DNA of 64,000 nucleotides from assembly GCA_013361525.1 (NCBI GenBank), contig JABFXY010000051.1:62001-126000 (forward strand), written 5' to 3'. Source of the DNA: Polyangiaceae bacterium. GTDB lineage: Bacteria; Myxococcota_A; Polyangia; Polyangiales; Polyangiaceae. Positions 37,875 to 45,896 of the stretch are shown piece by piece (positions within the stretch are counted from its first letter, which is position 1; the number at the start of each line of letters is the position of its first letter). The notes below the pieces were generated by a model. It worked only from the letters and a program-made list of their open reading frames with translations, was not told the origin of the DNA and searched no databases. Both the position numbers and the translations under genes were made by a program.

Positions 37875-38690
37875 TCAGTCGGCCTTCGGGTCGACCTTCA
37901 GGCTTTCGACCTGCGCCCCCTTCGGGACGCACCCTTCGGACCCCGGGTAGTCGGCGCTGGTCAGCTTCCTCGTGTGCGTGTCGCCGCTCTTCAGCGTGTC
38001 GCAATGGTGGGCACGCACCTTCTTACCGTCGAGACACTCGATCACGTGGTCGAAGCAAATCTCAGCGTCGTACGGACCGCCTTGGTGAATCACGTCGCAT
38101 GACGTGTCGGTGAGCGGGACGCCGTTGCACTTCACGGCCGCGAGCGTGTCGACGTCGTCGTCGTTCTTCGCGCGCCGGATCATCTCCACGCCGTCGACCG
38201 TCATATGCCACGTCTCGTCCTCGAGCTTCGGCGGCTCGGAGACCTCGAAGCGTGTCGACATGAACGACCAGCCGACGACGAAATCGTCACCGTCGAAATC
38301 GGTGATCGCCATTCCATTGATGTTCGTGTGGCCGCTGCCCTTCCGTTTCATGTAGTTGATGGTGCCGTCCTTGTTGATTCGAAGCGCGACGCCTTTGCCC
38401 ACCCAAGAGCCGACGTAATCGCTCTTCGCGGAAGGAACCCCGTCACCGCTGAAGCTCTTCAACGCGACCGTCCCGACGCCTCCACAGGTGCCGAGGAGGA
38501 GCACGCCGACGATGATCCCCACGATGCATCCGGCCTTGCTCTTTGGCGGCGGTGGCTTCGGCGCGTACCCCGGGCCGTACGCGCCGGGTGCGCCGAAGGG
38601 GGCCCCCTGCTGCGGCATGCCTTGCTGCGGATATTGAGGGTAGGGTGGCTGACCGTACGGTGGCTGGTTGGGAGGTTGGCCCCACGACAT
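37875..38690 (-). CDS. Proline-rich single-pass membrane protein, unknown function
   Basis: The 271-residue protein begins with a Pro/Gln/Gly-rich segment (PPYGQPPYPQYPQQGM and similar), a short charged stretch, and one transmembrane segment (AGCIVGIIVGVLLLGTCGGVG, about 53-72). The outside domain (about 80-271) is beta-rich with a lipocalin-like look (VGKGVALRINKDGTINYMK, FVVGWSFMSTRFEVSEPP) and several Cys in its second half (KCNGV, TSCDV, EICFD, ECLDG). I do not recognise the family. Pro-rich N-terminal tails of this kind are common in bacterial membrane proteins. It lies 15 bases after the LysR gene on the same strand. Confidence 0.65.
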   Translation of the reverse strand: MSWGQPPNQPPYGQPPYPQYPQQGMPQQGAPFGAPGAYGPGYAPKPPPPKSKAGCIVGIIVGVLLLGTCGGVGTVALKSFSGDGVPSAKSDYVGSWVGKGVALRINKDGTINYMKRKGSGHTNINGMAITDFDGDDFVVGWSFMSTRFEVSEPPKLEDETWHMTVDGVEMIRRAKNDDDVDTLAAVKCNGVPLTDTSCDVIHQGGPYDAEICFDHVIECLDGKKVRAHHCDTLKSGDTHTRKLTSADYPGSEGCVPKGAQVESLKVDPKAD

Positions 38691-38705
38691 GGCGCGAGCC
38701 TACCG

Positions 38706-39626
38706 CTACTTGCTCGGGCGACCCAGCAGCTCGACCATGAATTCGGCGAAGGCACGAACCTTCGGCGTGTTCTTTCGCTGCGGTGACAACACGAGGGACA
38801 CGGGCGGCCCTTCCGTTGCGAACGGAGCGAGGACCTCGACGAGGCGGCCCTGTGCGACGGCGTCCGCGACGATGTAATGGTGAGCCTGGAAGAGCCCGAG
38901 GCCCGCGATCGCAGCCTCGACCAGCGCCTCGCCGTGATCCGTCGTGAGGTTGCCTTGCGTGGGCGCGGTCTCGGTCGCCTTCGCCCCGGCGCCGCGACGA
39001 AACTCCCACGCGCGGACGCTGCCGTTCGGCTGCTTGAACGAAAGACAGTTGTGGCCCGAGAGCTCGTCGGGTGAGCTCGGCGTCCCGCGCCGCGCGAGGT
39101 AGGCCGGCGCCCCGACGGTCACCCATCGAATGGTCGCGAGCTTGCGCGCGACGAGGTGCGGATCGCCGACGGCCCCGATTCGCACCGCCGCGTCGAAGCT
39201 TCCGTCGCCGAGGCGCTCGAACCGATCCGTCAGGCTGGCGTCGATCGTGAGCGCGGGATGGCGATCCAACAGGCGCTTCAGCGCGGGCACGATGACGAGC
39301 CTGCCCAGCATGAGCGGCACCGATATCGACAACCGCCCGCGGGGCGCCCGCAGGGAGGAGACGGCGCCTTCGCGGGCCGCACGAACACTGGTCACGGCAT
39401 CGCTGCAGCTCCGGAGGAACGCCTCGCCCTCCTCCGTCAGCGCGACGCTCCGCGACGTGCGATGCAAGAGGCGCACGCCGAGATCCGCTTCGAGCCTGGT
39501 TATCGCTTTGCTCACCGCGGAAGGTGTCAGCCCGAGCCGCTCGGCGGCGGCGCGGAGGCTCTTCGCCTCCGCCGCCGCGACGAACGGAACGATTCCGGTG
39601 AAGAGATCCGTCTCCGACGATGCCAT
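38706..39626 (-). CDS. LysR-family transcriptional regulator
   Basis: The 306-residue protein has the LysR winged helix-turn-helix at the N-terminus (AAERLGLTPSAVSKAITRLE, then LLHRTSRSVALTEEGEAFL) and a substrate-binding region (RGRLSISVPLMLGRLVIVPAL; FDAAVRIGAVGDPHLVARKLA). It lies 11 bases downstream of the F420-type reductase gene and on the same strand as it and the metallo-beta-lactamase-fold gene, so it probably controls this redox/hydrolase group, possibly including itself. Its inducer is not deducible. Confidence 0.94.
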   Translation of the reverse strand: MASSETDLFTGIVPFVAAAEAKSLRAAAERLGLTPSAVSKAITRLEADLGVRLLHRTSRSVALTEEGEAFLRSCSDAVTSVRAAREGAVSSLRAPRGRLSISVPLMLGRLVIVPALKRLLDRHPALTIDASLTDRFERLGDGSFDAAVRIGAVGDPHLVARKLATIRWVTVGAPAYLARRGTPSSPDELSGHNCLSFKQPNGSVRAWEFRRGAGAKATETAPTQGNLTTDHGEALVEAAIAGLGLFQAHHYIVADAVAQGRLVEVLAPFATEGPPVSLVLSPQRKNTPKVRAFAEFMVELLGRPSK

Positions 39627-39637
39627 CGAGCCGGACG

Positions 39638-40300
39638 CTATCGCACGACCTTCACGTTGAAATGCACCGTTTTGAGCGCGCCCATGAGGCGCAGCCAGAC
39701 GTGGAGCATCGACTCGAGGGCGCGGGCGGCGGTGATGTCGCCGAGATCGATGACGTCACGCCAGCCGAACCACTCCGTCAGAATCTCCAGCACCTGTTTC
39801 TTCGCGCCCTCGTCATTGCCGCAGAGGAACATCGTGTGGTCGCCGCTCACCTTGGCGGGATTGACCATCACGTCGCAGTTGACGGTATTGAGCGTCTTCA
39901 CCACCTTCACGTCGGGGTGTGCGCGCTGGATTTGCTCGCCGAGGGAGTCGTCGTTCGACACCGAGAGCCGCGGCGGGCGGCCTTTCGAGAAGTCGAGCGG
40001 GTTCGCGAGATCGACGAGGACCTTGCCGCGGAGGCCGTCGCCGGCCTGCTCGAGGACCTGGAGCGAGACGCCGCCGCCGGTGCAATTGAAGAGGATCTCG
40101 CCGAAGGAGGCCGCGTCGGCGAACGTTCCCTGCGACGCGCGCGCCCCTGCGCTCTTCACCCATGCCGCGGCCTTCTCGTTGTTCGCCGTCCGCGACCCCA
40201 TCTTCACCTCGTGGCCGAGGGAGACGAGCTTGTCGGCTATCGCCTCTCCCACCATTCCCGTTCCGAAAACTCCGATTTGCATGTTCGTGCTCGCTTTCAT
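39638..40300 (-). CDS. F420-dependent NADP reductase-like oxidoreductase
   Basis: From ATG 40300 (MKASTNMQIGVFGTGMVG; MQIGV at 40282 is an alternative), 220 residues. The N-terminus is a Rossmann nucleotide-binding fold with GTGMVG followed by GHEVKMGSR (Arg instead of Asp, consistent with NADP). VLVDLANPLDF, VVKTLNTVNCDVM and DLGDITAARALESM match the NADP-reductase and Fno-type enzymes. It would transfer hydride between NADP(H) and an F420-like or other partner. It is in an apparent operon with the MBL-fold gene upstream (32 bases) and LysR downstream. F420 use itself is not shown by the sequence. Confidence 0.85.
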   Translation of the reverse strand: MKASTNMQIGVFGTGMVGEAIADKLVSLGHEVKMGSRTANNEKAAAWVKSAGARASQGTFADAASFGEILFNCTGGGVSLQVLEQAGDGLRGKVLVDLANPLDFSKGRPPRLSVSNDDSLGEQIQRAHPDVKVVKTLNTVNCDVMVNPAKVSGDHTMFLCGNDEGAKKQVLEILTEWFGWRDVIDLGDITAARALESMLHVWLRLMGALKTVHFNVKVVR

Positions 40301-40332
40301 TGAATGACGGCTGAATCGAGTGGTCCGTCGGC

Positions 40333-41298
40333 TCAGTGCGCCCGCGCGAGCTCCGACGCGACCGCGTCCGCGCCGAGCCCGATCAGAAAATCCAGCGCGG
40401 CGTCGGGGTACTTCTGCTTCATATCGGCGATGAGCGTCTTCTTCGCATCGTCGCTCAGCTTTTCGCGCCCTTCGCGGAGCCGTTCGACGGAGGCTCGATA
40501 CGACTCGAGGTACCGTGTTTGCCAATCGAGGAGCTCGACGCCCCCTGCCGGACCGTGGCCCGGGTAGAGGACGCCGGCTCCGTCGAGCTCTCGTCGAAGG
40601 CGAGCGAGCGTCTCGAGCCAGGGCGTGGTGTGACCGTCGGAGACATAAGCGTGGACGCCGTGGAGCACGACGTCACCGACGAAGACATAGCGTCGATCCG
40701 CGTCGAGAACCCAATACGAGTCCGCGTGCGATTCCCCCGGCCCGACGGCAAACACCGTGAACGACAACCCGCCGAGATCGAGCTTCGTCCCACTCGCGAT
40801 CTCGTGATTGGGGAACGTACGTTTGTCGGGCCATTGTTCTTTGAACATCGGCTTCCACAGCGCCTCTTTCTTCGCGTCATCGGCGGCGATGACCTTCGCG
40901 ACCTCGGCGGTCGAATAAATGGGCGTGTCGGGCCGCCCTTCGACCAGCGCGGTCACGCCGTTGTAGTGGTCGGGGTGACCGTGCGTGAGAAGGACCGCCA
41001 AGAGCGGCTTTTTCAGCGAATCCAGCTTCTCTCGCAGCTTCTTCGCGTCGCTGACGGTGAGCGCGCTGTCGATCGCGACGACGCCTTCGGGGGTCTCGAC
41101 GAGGTAGGCATTGACGACGATCCCTTCGGGGCTCGCCGTAACGGTGTGAACCGTCGGCGCGACGCGCTTCGGGGTGTCGGCCGCGCTCTCTACGCTCGCC
41201 GCCGAACCCGCAATGGTCGCGTTCGTCGTGCTGGGCGTGCAGGCGGAGGCGGCGACGAGGAGCGCCGCCGCCGACAGAATGGTCTCGATCCGATGCAT
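40333..41298 (-). CDS. Metallo-beta-lactamase-fold hydrolase, exported
   Basis: From ATG 41298 (MHRIETILSAAALLVAASAC), 321 residues with a lipoprotein-type signal ending at Cys20. The MBL zinc site is complete: THGHPDH (HxHxDH), ESHADSYWVL, VFVGDVVLHGVHAY (metal Asp) and YPGHGPAGG (His). The strand IVVNAYLVETPEGVVAIDSA precedes it. It is of the broad periplasmic quinoprotein-relay/beta-lactamase-like group, whose substrates vary. It is the first gene of the reductase-LysR group. RBS AAAGG lies about 8 bases upstream. Confidence 0.88.
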   Translation of the reverse strand: MHRIETILSAAALLVAASACTPSTTNATIAGSAASVESAADTPKRVAPTVHTVTASPEGIVVNAYLVETPEGVVAIDSALTVSDAKKLREKLDSLKKPLLAVLLTHGHPDHYNGVTALVEGRPDTPIYSTAEVAKVIAADDAKKEALWKPMFKEQWPDKRTFPNHEIASGTKLDLGGLSFTVFAVGPGESHADSYWVLDADRRYVFVGDVVLHGVHAYVSDGHTTPWLETLARLRRELDGAGVLYPGHGPAGGVELLDWQTRYLESYRASVERLREGREKLSDDAKKTLIADMKQKYPDAALDFLIGLGADAVASELARAH

Positions 41299-41405
41299 TG
41301 GTTGGCCTTTCGGGTTTTCGTTTCGAACGGCGCTCAACCTGCAGCGCGATCGCCCCGAGACCAACGTGGTCGTCGTCACCTCGAAGGTGACTCGGATTCA
41401 CCGTT

Positions 41406-42545
41406 CTACTTTTTCGCGGGCTTCACCTTGCCGAGCCGCTCGAGGACGCCTCGCACGAGCATCGGCCACACGACCGTCGCGTCCGCATAGACCTCGGCGA
41501 AACGGCCGCCCTCCCGCTGGGGCACGAACTTCCCCCAGCTGACACCCTCCGAATACGTGCAGCCGCTGAGACCGCCCCAATGCACCGGCTCCGGGCAGAT
41601 GCGAACGCCGTAGTTGAAGCGCACGCTGCGAAGGTCGACGTCGAGCCGGTGCGCAGCGATGTCGTAAAACGGGCCGACCTGCTGCGCCCAGTTGCGCGGG
41701 ACGCCGCCGCCGATGGTGAAGATGCCGACCTTCTTCTTCTTCGCGATGAGGCGCGCGTAGCTGAGCAGATCGAGGAACGGGTTGTAGGGCGGGGGTGTGC
41801 CCGCGAAGAGCTGCTCCGGCGTGGGGTTGTCACCGAGCTCGCTCTTGCGCTTTCGCATCATCCACGTCGCGACATCGAGCCCGAGCTCGCTGTCGGTGAA
41901 TGCGGGGACGAACACCGGCACGTTATGGAGATATGCGCTCCGCAGGATGCCCGGCGAATCCCCGGCGTCGGCGAGCGCTTTGCCGATGGCGCGACAGATC
42001 GACTCGCTCGCCCATGTCTCGCCTTCGGGCATCGAATCGAGCACGCCGCGGACGAATCGCTCGATGTCGTTGAGGTTCACCTCGAGCTCGAGCGTGTCGT
42101 AGACGCGGTTGTAGCCCTTCTCGAAGAGGACCTCGTCGGGGACGGTGGGGTCGACCTTGTAATGGGAGAGGCCGACGGCTTCGCTCAAGCCGTGCGCCAT
42201 GAGCGCGCCGGTGGAGACGACGCAATCGATCATCCCCGCCTCGATCATCCGCACGATGATCATGCCCATCTTCGCGACCGTCATCGCACCGGAGAACGTC
42301 GCGACGACGAGGCAGTCCGGGTCCTGCGTCATCTCGGTGAGGACGTCGGCCGCCTCGCCGAGCTGGCGACCGCTGAAGGCGGTCTCGCTCATCGCGCGGA
42401 GCATGCCGTCGAACGAGTCGATCGCGAGCGGATCGAGCGAACGTAGCGGGACGAGCCGATCTTCGGCGCCGTCGTCGAGCTTGCGGTGGCCGGCGCGGTC
42501 GGCGGATTTGTCCGAGGGCTTCTTCGGGGGGTGGCGGTCGCTCAT
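41406..42545 (-). CDS. Deoxyhypusine synthase-family enzyme
   Basis: The 379-residue protein has the family pattern: FSGAMTVAKMGMIIVRMIEAGMIDCVVSTGALMAHGLSEAV-type substrate region (here as FSGAMTVAKMGM and STGALMAHGLSEAVG), PVFVPAFTDSELGLDV, FTIGGGVPRNWAQQ, and near the C-terminus GLSGCTYSEGVSWGKFVPQ. The Lys of VSWGK corresponds to the active-site Lys of deoxyhypusine synthase. Bacteria lack eIF5A hypusination, so bacterial members are generally assigned to polyamine (homospermidine-type) synthesis or have unknown substrates. Start ATG 42545; the N-terminus is Lys/Asp-rich. It stands alone, between the MBL-fold group and uppP. Confidence 0.9.
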   Translation of the reverse strand: MSDRHPPKKPSDKSADRAGHRKLDDGAEDRLVPLRSLDPLAIDSFDGMLRAMSETAFSGRQLGEAADVLTEMTQDPDCLVVATFSGAMTVAKMGMIIVRMIEAGMIDCVVSTGALMAHGLSEAVGLSHYKVDPTVPDEVLFEKGYNRVYDTLELEVNLNDIERFVRGVLDSMPEGETWASESICRAIGKALADAGDSPGILRSAYLHNVPVFVPAFTDSELGLDVATWMMRKRKSELGDNPTPEQLFAGTPPPYNPFLDLLSYARLIAKKKKVGIFTIGGGVPRNWAQQVGPFYDIAAHRLDVDLRSVRFNYGVRICPEPVHWGGLSGCTYSEGVSWGKFVPQREGGRFAEVYADATVVWPMLVRGVLERLGKVKPAKK

Positions 42546-42668
42546 AGCAACCGCGACCCTAAATCAGCGGGCGCGATTCGGCTACACCCTGACCCACCCA
42601 GGAGGGATGGGGTGAGCCGGGTTTCCGCCGAATGCGCGCACTCTGCCCGCCTGAGTCTTCTCGTTGTC

Positions 42669-42692
42669 GGTCGCGAATCAGGATTCGCGACC
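42669..42692. terminator. Perfect palindromic hairpin after uppP
   Basis: GGTCGCGAATC (42669-42679) and GATTCGCGACC (42682-42692) are perfect reverse complements separated by AG, 5 bases past the uppP stop (minus strand, 42698). No T tract follows. Same core (GAATC-NN-GATTC) as the palindrome after malQ. Confidence 0.5.
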
Positions 42693-42697
42693 TTGGC

Positions 42698-43543
42698 TCA
42701 AGCAGCTGCCCACAGCACCACGATGCCGAGGAGGATTCGGTAGATCCCGAACGGTGTGAGACCGAAGCGCTTCAAGTAGCGCAGAAACATCGCGATCACG
42801 GCGAGCGAAACGACGAACGCGGTGACGAGACCGACGCCGAGCGCCACAGGGCCGCCGGGCGCGCGCAGCAGCGCCCCACCGGTCTTCGCGAGATCGAAGA
42901 GCGTGGCCGCGCCGAGGATGGGGATCGACAGCAGGAAGGAAAACTCAGCCGCCGTCGCCGTTCGGAGACCGCCGATCTGTCCACCGAGGATCGTGGTCAT
43001 CGAGCGCGACATGCCCGGCCAGAGCGAGAGGCATTGGGCGAGACCGATGAGGAGCGCGCGTTTTGGCGTGACGCTCTTCACGCCTTCGTCCTCGGGCGGA
43101 GGACGGCGTTTCGCGAGCATCTCGATCACGATCATCGCGACGCCGCCGACGATCGCCGCAATGGCCACGGGGACGGGCGCAAAGCCCACCTCTTTGATCG
43201 CCTTGTGAAAGAAGAAGCCCAAAATCGCGGCAGGAAAGAACGCGATCGCGAGCGCAGCGACGAGCCGAAGCATCTCCGGGTCCCGCTTCAGGATGCCGGC
43301 GATGACGCGACCGAGGAGCGCCCGGTAGTAGACGATGACGGCGAGCACCGCGCCGAGCTGAATGACCACGTCGAGCGTCTTCGACGCGTCGTCTTCGTGG
43401 CCCAGCGTCGACGAGAGGAGAATCAAATGACCCGTGGAGGAGACGGGAAGAAACTCCGTGAGACCTTCCACGATGCCGAGGAGCACTCCTCGCAGGGCGG
43501 GTGGAAGCCCCCCTTGGGCGGACATGGCCATCCAGGCGTACAT
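42698..43543 (-). CDS. uppP: Undecaprenyl-diphosphate phosphatase (UppP/BacA)
   Basis: The 281-residue integral membrane protein recycles the lipid carrier for peptidoglycan by dephosphorylating undecaprenyl diphosphate. It has the two family motifs: GIVEGLTEFLPVSSTGHLIL near the N-terminus (Glu-rich loop and Ser/Thr) and WPGMSRSMTTILGG with the catalytic Arg. Several hydrophobic helices (AVLAVIVYYRALL, VALAIAFFPAAILGFF-like, PVAIAAIVGGVAMIVIEML) make up the usual bacA topology, and the length is standard. The start used is MYAWMAM (43543); the second ATG four residues later is also possible. Confidence 0.95.
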   Translation of the reverse strand: MYAWMAMSAQGGLPPALRGVLLGIVEGLTEFLPVSSTGHLILLSSTLGHEDDASKTLDVVIQLGAVLAVIVYYRALLGRVIAGILKRDPEMLRLVAALAIAFFPAAILGFFFHKAIKEVGFAPVPVAIAAIVGGVAMIVIEMLAKRRPPPEDEGVKSVTPKRALLIGLAQCLSLWPGMSRSMTTILGGQIGGLRTATAAEFSFLLSIPILGAATLFDLAKTGGALLRAPGGPVALGVGLVTAFVVSLAVIAMFLRYLKRFGLTPFGIYRILLGIVVLWAAA

Positions 43544-43579
43544 TCGCGTTCTCGAGGCGTACGTCTTGGCGCGAGACGC

Positions 43580-44989
43580 TCAGGGAGGCAAGAGCGTGAA
43601 GTCGATGCTGTAGGCGCCCGCGTCGCCGTCCCAACCGTCGACGAACACGTAATACGTGCTGCCGGCCGTGACGTTGACGTTCGCGAGCTCGAGATCGCCC
43701 GGACCACCTTCCTCGGCGCAAACGAGTTGGCTCGAGGGCGTGGTGCAGAGCGTGCGGATGTACAGCGAGGCGTCGTACGACGGTGCCAGCGCGGCGACGA
43801 GCTTGCCGCTCGCAGGGGCGGTCACCTTGTAAACGATCTCCTTCGTGCTCGCCGAGTCGCAGAGGCCCGTGCCTTTGCGATCCGGGTTCGCGAGCGAGGT
43901 GTCGCCGTCGACCGTGTAGGTGTCGTTGAAGTTGGCGAGCGGCACGTTGACGCCGGGGCAGTCGTCCCCGGCGATCGTGGTGACGAGGGTTGCGCCGATC
44001 AGGAACTCACCCTGGCTTCCACCCCAGCCGTCGGCGAACACGTAATAGGTCGAGCCCGCCTGCGCTGGAATGGTCAGCGTCTCGTAGCCGCCGGTGAAGG
44101 TGTCATCCGAGCAAGCAACGGTGGACGAGCCTTCGCAATCCGTCTTCACGTAGAGGATCGGATCGAGATCGTCGTTGATCGCAATCATGTCGATCGTGAG
44201 CGTGCCTTCGGCTTGTGCCGTAATGGCGTACACGATCTCCGGGGAATCGAAGCCTCCGCAGCTTCCCTCGTATTGGGGGGGAGCGAGGCTCGTATCGCCT
44301 CCCAGGGTGACGTCGGCGTTCGGGCCGACGTCGGCGGCCGTCCCCGGACAGCCGAACGTCTCCGGCACGTTCACCATGCACCCGTTACTGCATGCGTCGT
44401 CGTCGACCGTGTTGCCGTCGTCGCACTCTTCCGTGCCGATGAGCGCGTGGCCGTCGCCGCAGACGGCGGCGACGCAATCGATGCAGTCGTCCTCGGCCGA
44501 GGTGTTGCCGTCGTCGCACGCCTCGCCGTCGTCGACGACACCATTGCCGCACCCGGCACCCGCGCTGCAGGCGCTCGTGCAGGCGTCGCCGTCCTCCTCG
44601 TTGCCATCGTCGCATTCCTCGACGCCGGCGCGGATGAAGCCGTCCCCGCAAGAGGCCGCGACGCACCCCGCGACGCAGCCGTCCGTATCATCGGCGTTTT
44701 GATCGTCGCAGTCTTCGACGCCGACCTGCACGATGCCGTCACCACATTTGGCGAGCGTGCAATCGCTCAAACATTGGTCGGTGTCGTCGAAGTTGCCGTC
44801 GTCGCACTCTTCACCGAGATCCGGATCGGCGAAGCCGTCACCGCAATACAGCTCCGGCCCACCCCCGCTCGCGCCGCTTCCACCCGTTCCCGTGTCGTCG
44901 CCGCAGCTCGGCTGCGGAGCGAGCGCGACGATGGTCGCGACGGCGAGCCACCTCGGTAACATGGCGAAGCCTTCGCGATGGGTCGTCAT
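43580..44989 (-). CDS. Cys-rich repeat (DUF4215-type) lipoprotein with PPC domains
   Basis: The 469-residue protein read from ATG 44989 has a lipoprotein signal (MLPRWLAVATIVALAPQPSC, with ATG 44962 as the alternative) that puts it at the outer surface. It then carries five Cys-rich units of ~35 residues of the form CGDG...EECDDGN...D.C...C (CGDGFADPDLGEECDDGN, CGDGIVQVGVEDCDDQN, CGDGFIRAGVEECDDGN, CGNGVVDDGEACDDGN, CGDGHALIGTEECDDGN), the DUF4215 repeat that is characteristic of myxobacterial surface proteins. The second half has two PPC-like beta domains (AEGTLTIDMIAINDDLDPILYV; SGKLVAALAPSYDASLYIRT, each followed by GSTYYVFVDGWDG or GSTYYVFADGWGG). Probably calcium- or partner-binding surface display. 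Confidence 0.88.
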   Translation of the reverse strand: MTTHREGFAMLPRWLAVATIVALAPQPSCGDDTGTGGSGASGGGPELYCGDGFADPDLGEECDDGNFDDTDQCLSDCTLAKCGDGIVQVGVEDCDDQNADDTDGCVAGCVAASCGDGFIRAGVEECDDGNEEDGDACTSACSAGAGCGNGVVDDGEACDDGNTSAEDDCIDCVAAVCGDGHALIGTEECDDGNTVDDDACSNGCMVNVPETFGCPGTAADVGPNADVTLGGDTSLAPPQYEGSCGGFDSPEIVYAITAQAEGTLTIDMIAINDDLDPILYVKTDCEGSSTVACSDDTFTGGYETLTIPAQAGSTYYVFADGWGGSQGEFLIGATLVTTIAGDDCPGVNVPLANFNDTYTVDGDTSLANPDRKGTGLCDSASTKEIVYKVTAPASGKLVAALAPSYDASLYIRTLCTTPSSQLVCAEEGGPGDLELANVNVTAGSTYYVFVDGWDGDAGAYSIDFTLLPP

Positions 44990-44997
44990 CGTGGTCT

Positions 44998-45894
44998 TCA
45001 CTGGCAATCAGGGTCGCTCGCGCAACAGGGATATTGGGTGTCGGTGCAGTCGAGGTTCGGGCAGTCGTCGTCCGTCTCGCAAGCCTTCGTGCACTCCTCG
45101 AAGACGCAGACATTCTGCACGCCGGGGAGGCCGATGTCGCAGGGCATCGCGACGATGTTGTCACCGAGATAGAAGAGCTCCCCCGTGGAGGAGTCGCAGA
45201 TCGTGCCATAAGGCATGCCGCTCACTTCGGCACCCCAATCGGCGCACGCGGCAAATCCGATTTGCGGATCGTCGAGCGCAACGGCCCCACCGCAGAGGCT
45301 CAGCTCGCCGAACGCCGCGCACTGGTCCTGCGCCGTGCAATACGGTGCGCATTGCTGCTTTTGGCCGTCGTCGAAGACGATGCAATCGCCGTAGAGCTGA
45401 TTGGCGTCGTCGTAGCAGACGGTCCAGTCCTCACAGGATCGTGTGCAATAGCCGCCGTCGCAAACGCCGGTCTGGCACTCGCTGCCGGACGCACACGCGT
45501 CGTAGAGGACTTTGTCGCCGGTGGTCGTCGTGCCGCAGGGGCCGCTCGCCGTCGTGCAATCGCCGAAAGACAGGCCGTCGCCGGCGCAGATCTTCGTGCC
45601 TTCGGTGGTGTCGTCGCAGGTGCAGGGCACCTCTTCGTTCGGAATGCAGATTTGCGTCGGGCCGGACGTCGTCGAGTTCGAGTCGGGGATCTCGGGACAG
45701 GCGCCTTCGGGCGTCGTGCACTCCTCGAAGGAGTTTCCGTCCGCTTTGCAGGTCTTCGTTCCGTCGAAGCCGCCGCGGCATTTGCAGAACACCTCGTCAC
45801 CCGGGTTGCAGAGCGTCTCCTCCGCAGGGCCACACGCGACGAAGAGAGAGCCGACCGCGATCGCAGCGACACCGCCCAACAACCATCGAACCAT
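44998..45894 (-). CDS. Cys-rich surface lipoprotein
   Basis: The 298-residue protein has a lipoprotein signal (LLGGVAAIAVGSLFVACG) and many Cys residues arranged in EGF-like and knotted stretches: ETLCNPGDEVFCKCRGGFDGTKTC, QICIPNEEVPCTCDDTTEG, CASGSECQTGVCDGGYC, TVCYDDANQLYGDC, and CPNLDCTDTQYPCCASDPDC. No enzyme motif is visible. It lies between the DUF4215 lipoprotein gene (8 bases downstream) and the matrixin gene (2 bases upstream), with all three read from the same strand; the three look like one exported-protein operon. Function unknown. Confidence 0.75.
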   Translation of the reverse strand: MVRWLLGGVAAIAVGSLFVACGPAEETLCNPGDEVFCKCRGGFDGTKTCKADGNSFEECTTPEGACPEIPDSNSTTSGPTQICIPNEEVPCTCDDTTEGTKICAGDGLSFGDCTTASGPCGTTTTGDKVLYDACASGSECQTGVCDGGYCTRSCEDWTVCYDDANQLYGDCIVFDDGQKQQCAPYCTAQDQCAAFGELSLCGGAVALDDPQIGFAACADWGAEVSGMPYGTICDSSTGELFYLGDNIVAMPCDIGLPGVQNVCVFEECTKACETDDDCPNLDCTDTQYPCCASDPDCQ

Positions 45895-45896
45895 CG

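Noticed and set aside
42632..44959. A 775-codon open frame on the + strand opposite uppP and the DUF4215 lipoprotein gene
   Set aside because: The minus strand encodes recognisable UppP and Cys-rich repeats with start and stop signals, and this frame has no domain. High GC keeps such antisense frames open.
43580..44989. Regular ~100-base repeat spacing looked like a CRISPR-type array
   Set aside because: It is an in-frame protein repeat (CGDG...ECDDGN) with varied DNA sequence and no unique spacers.
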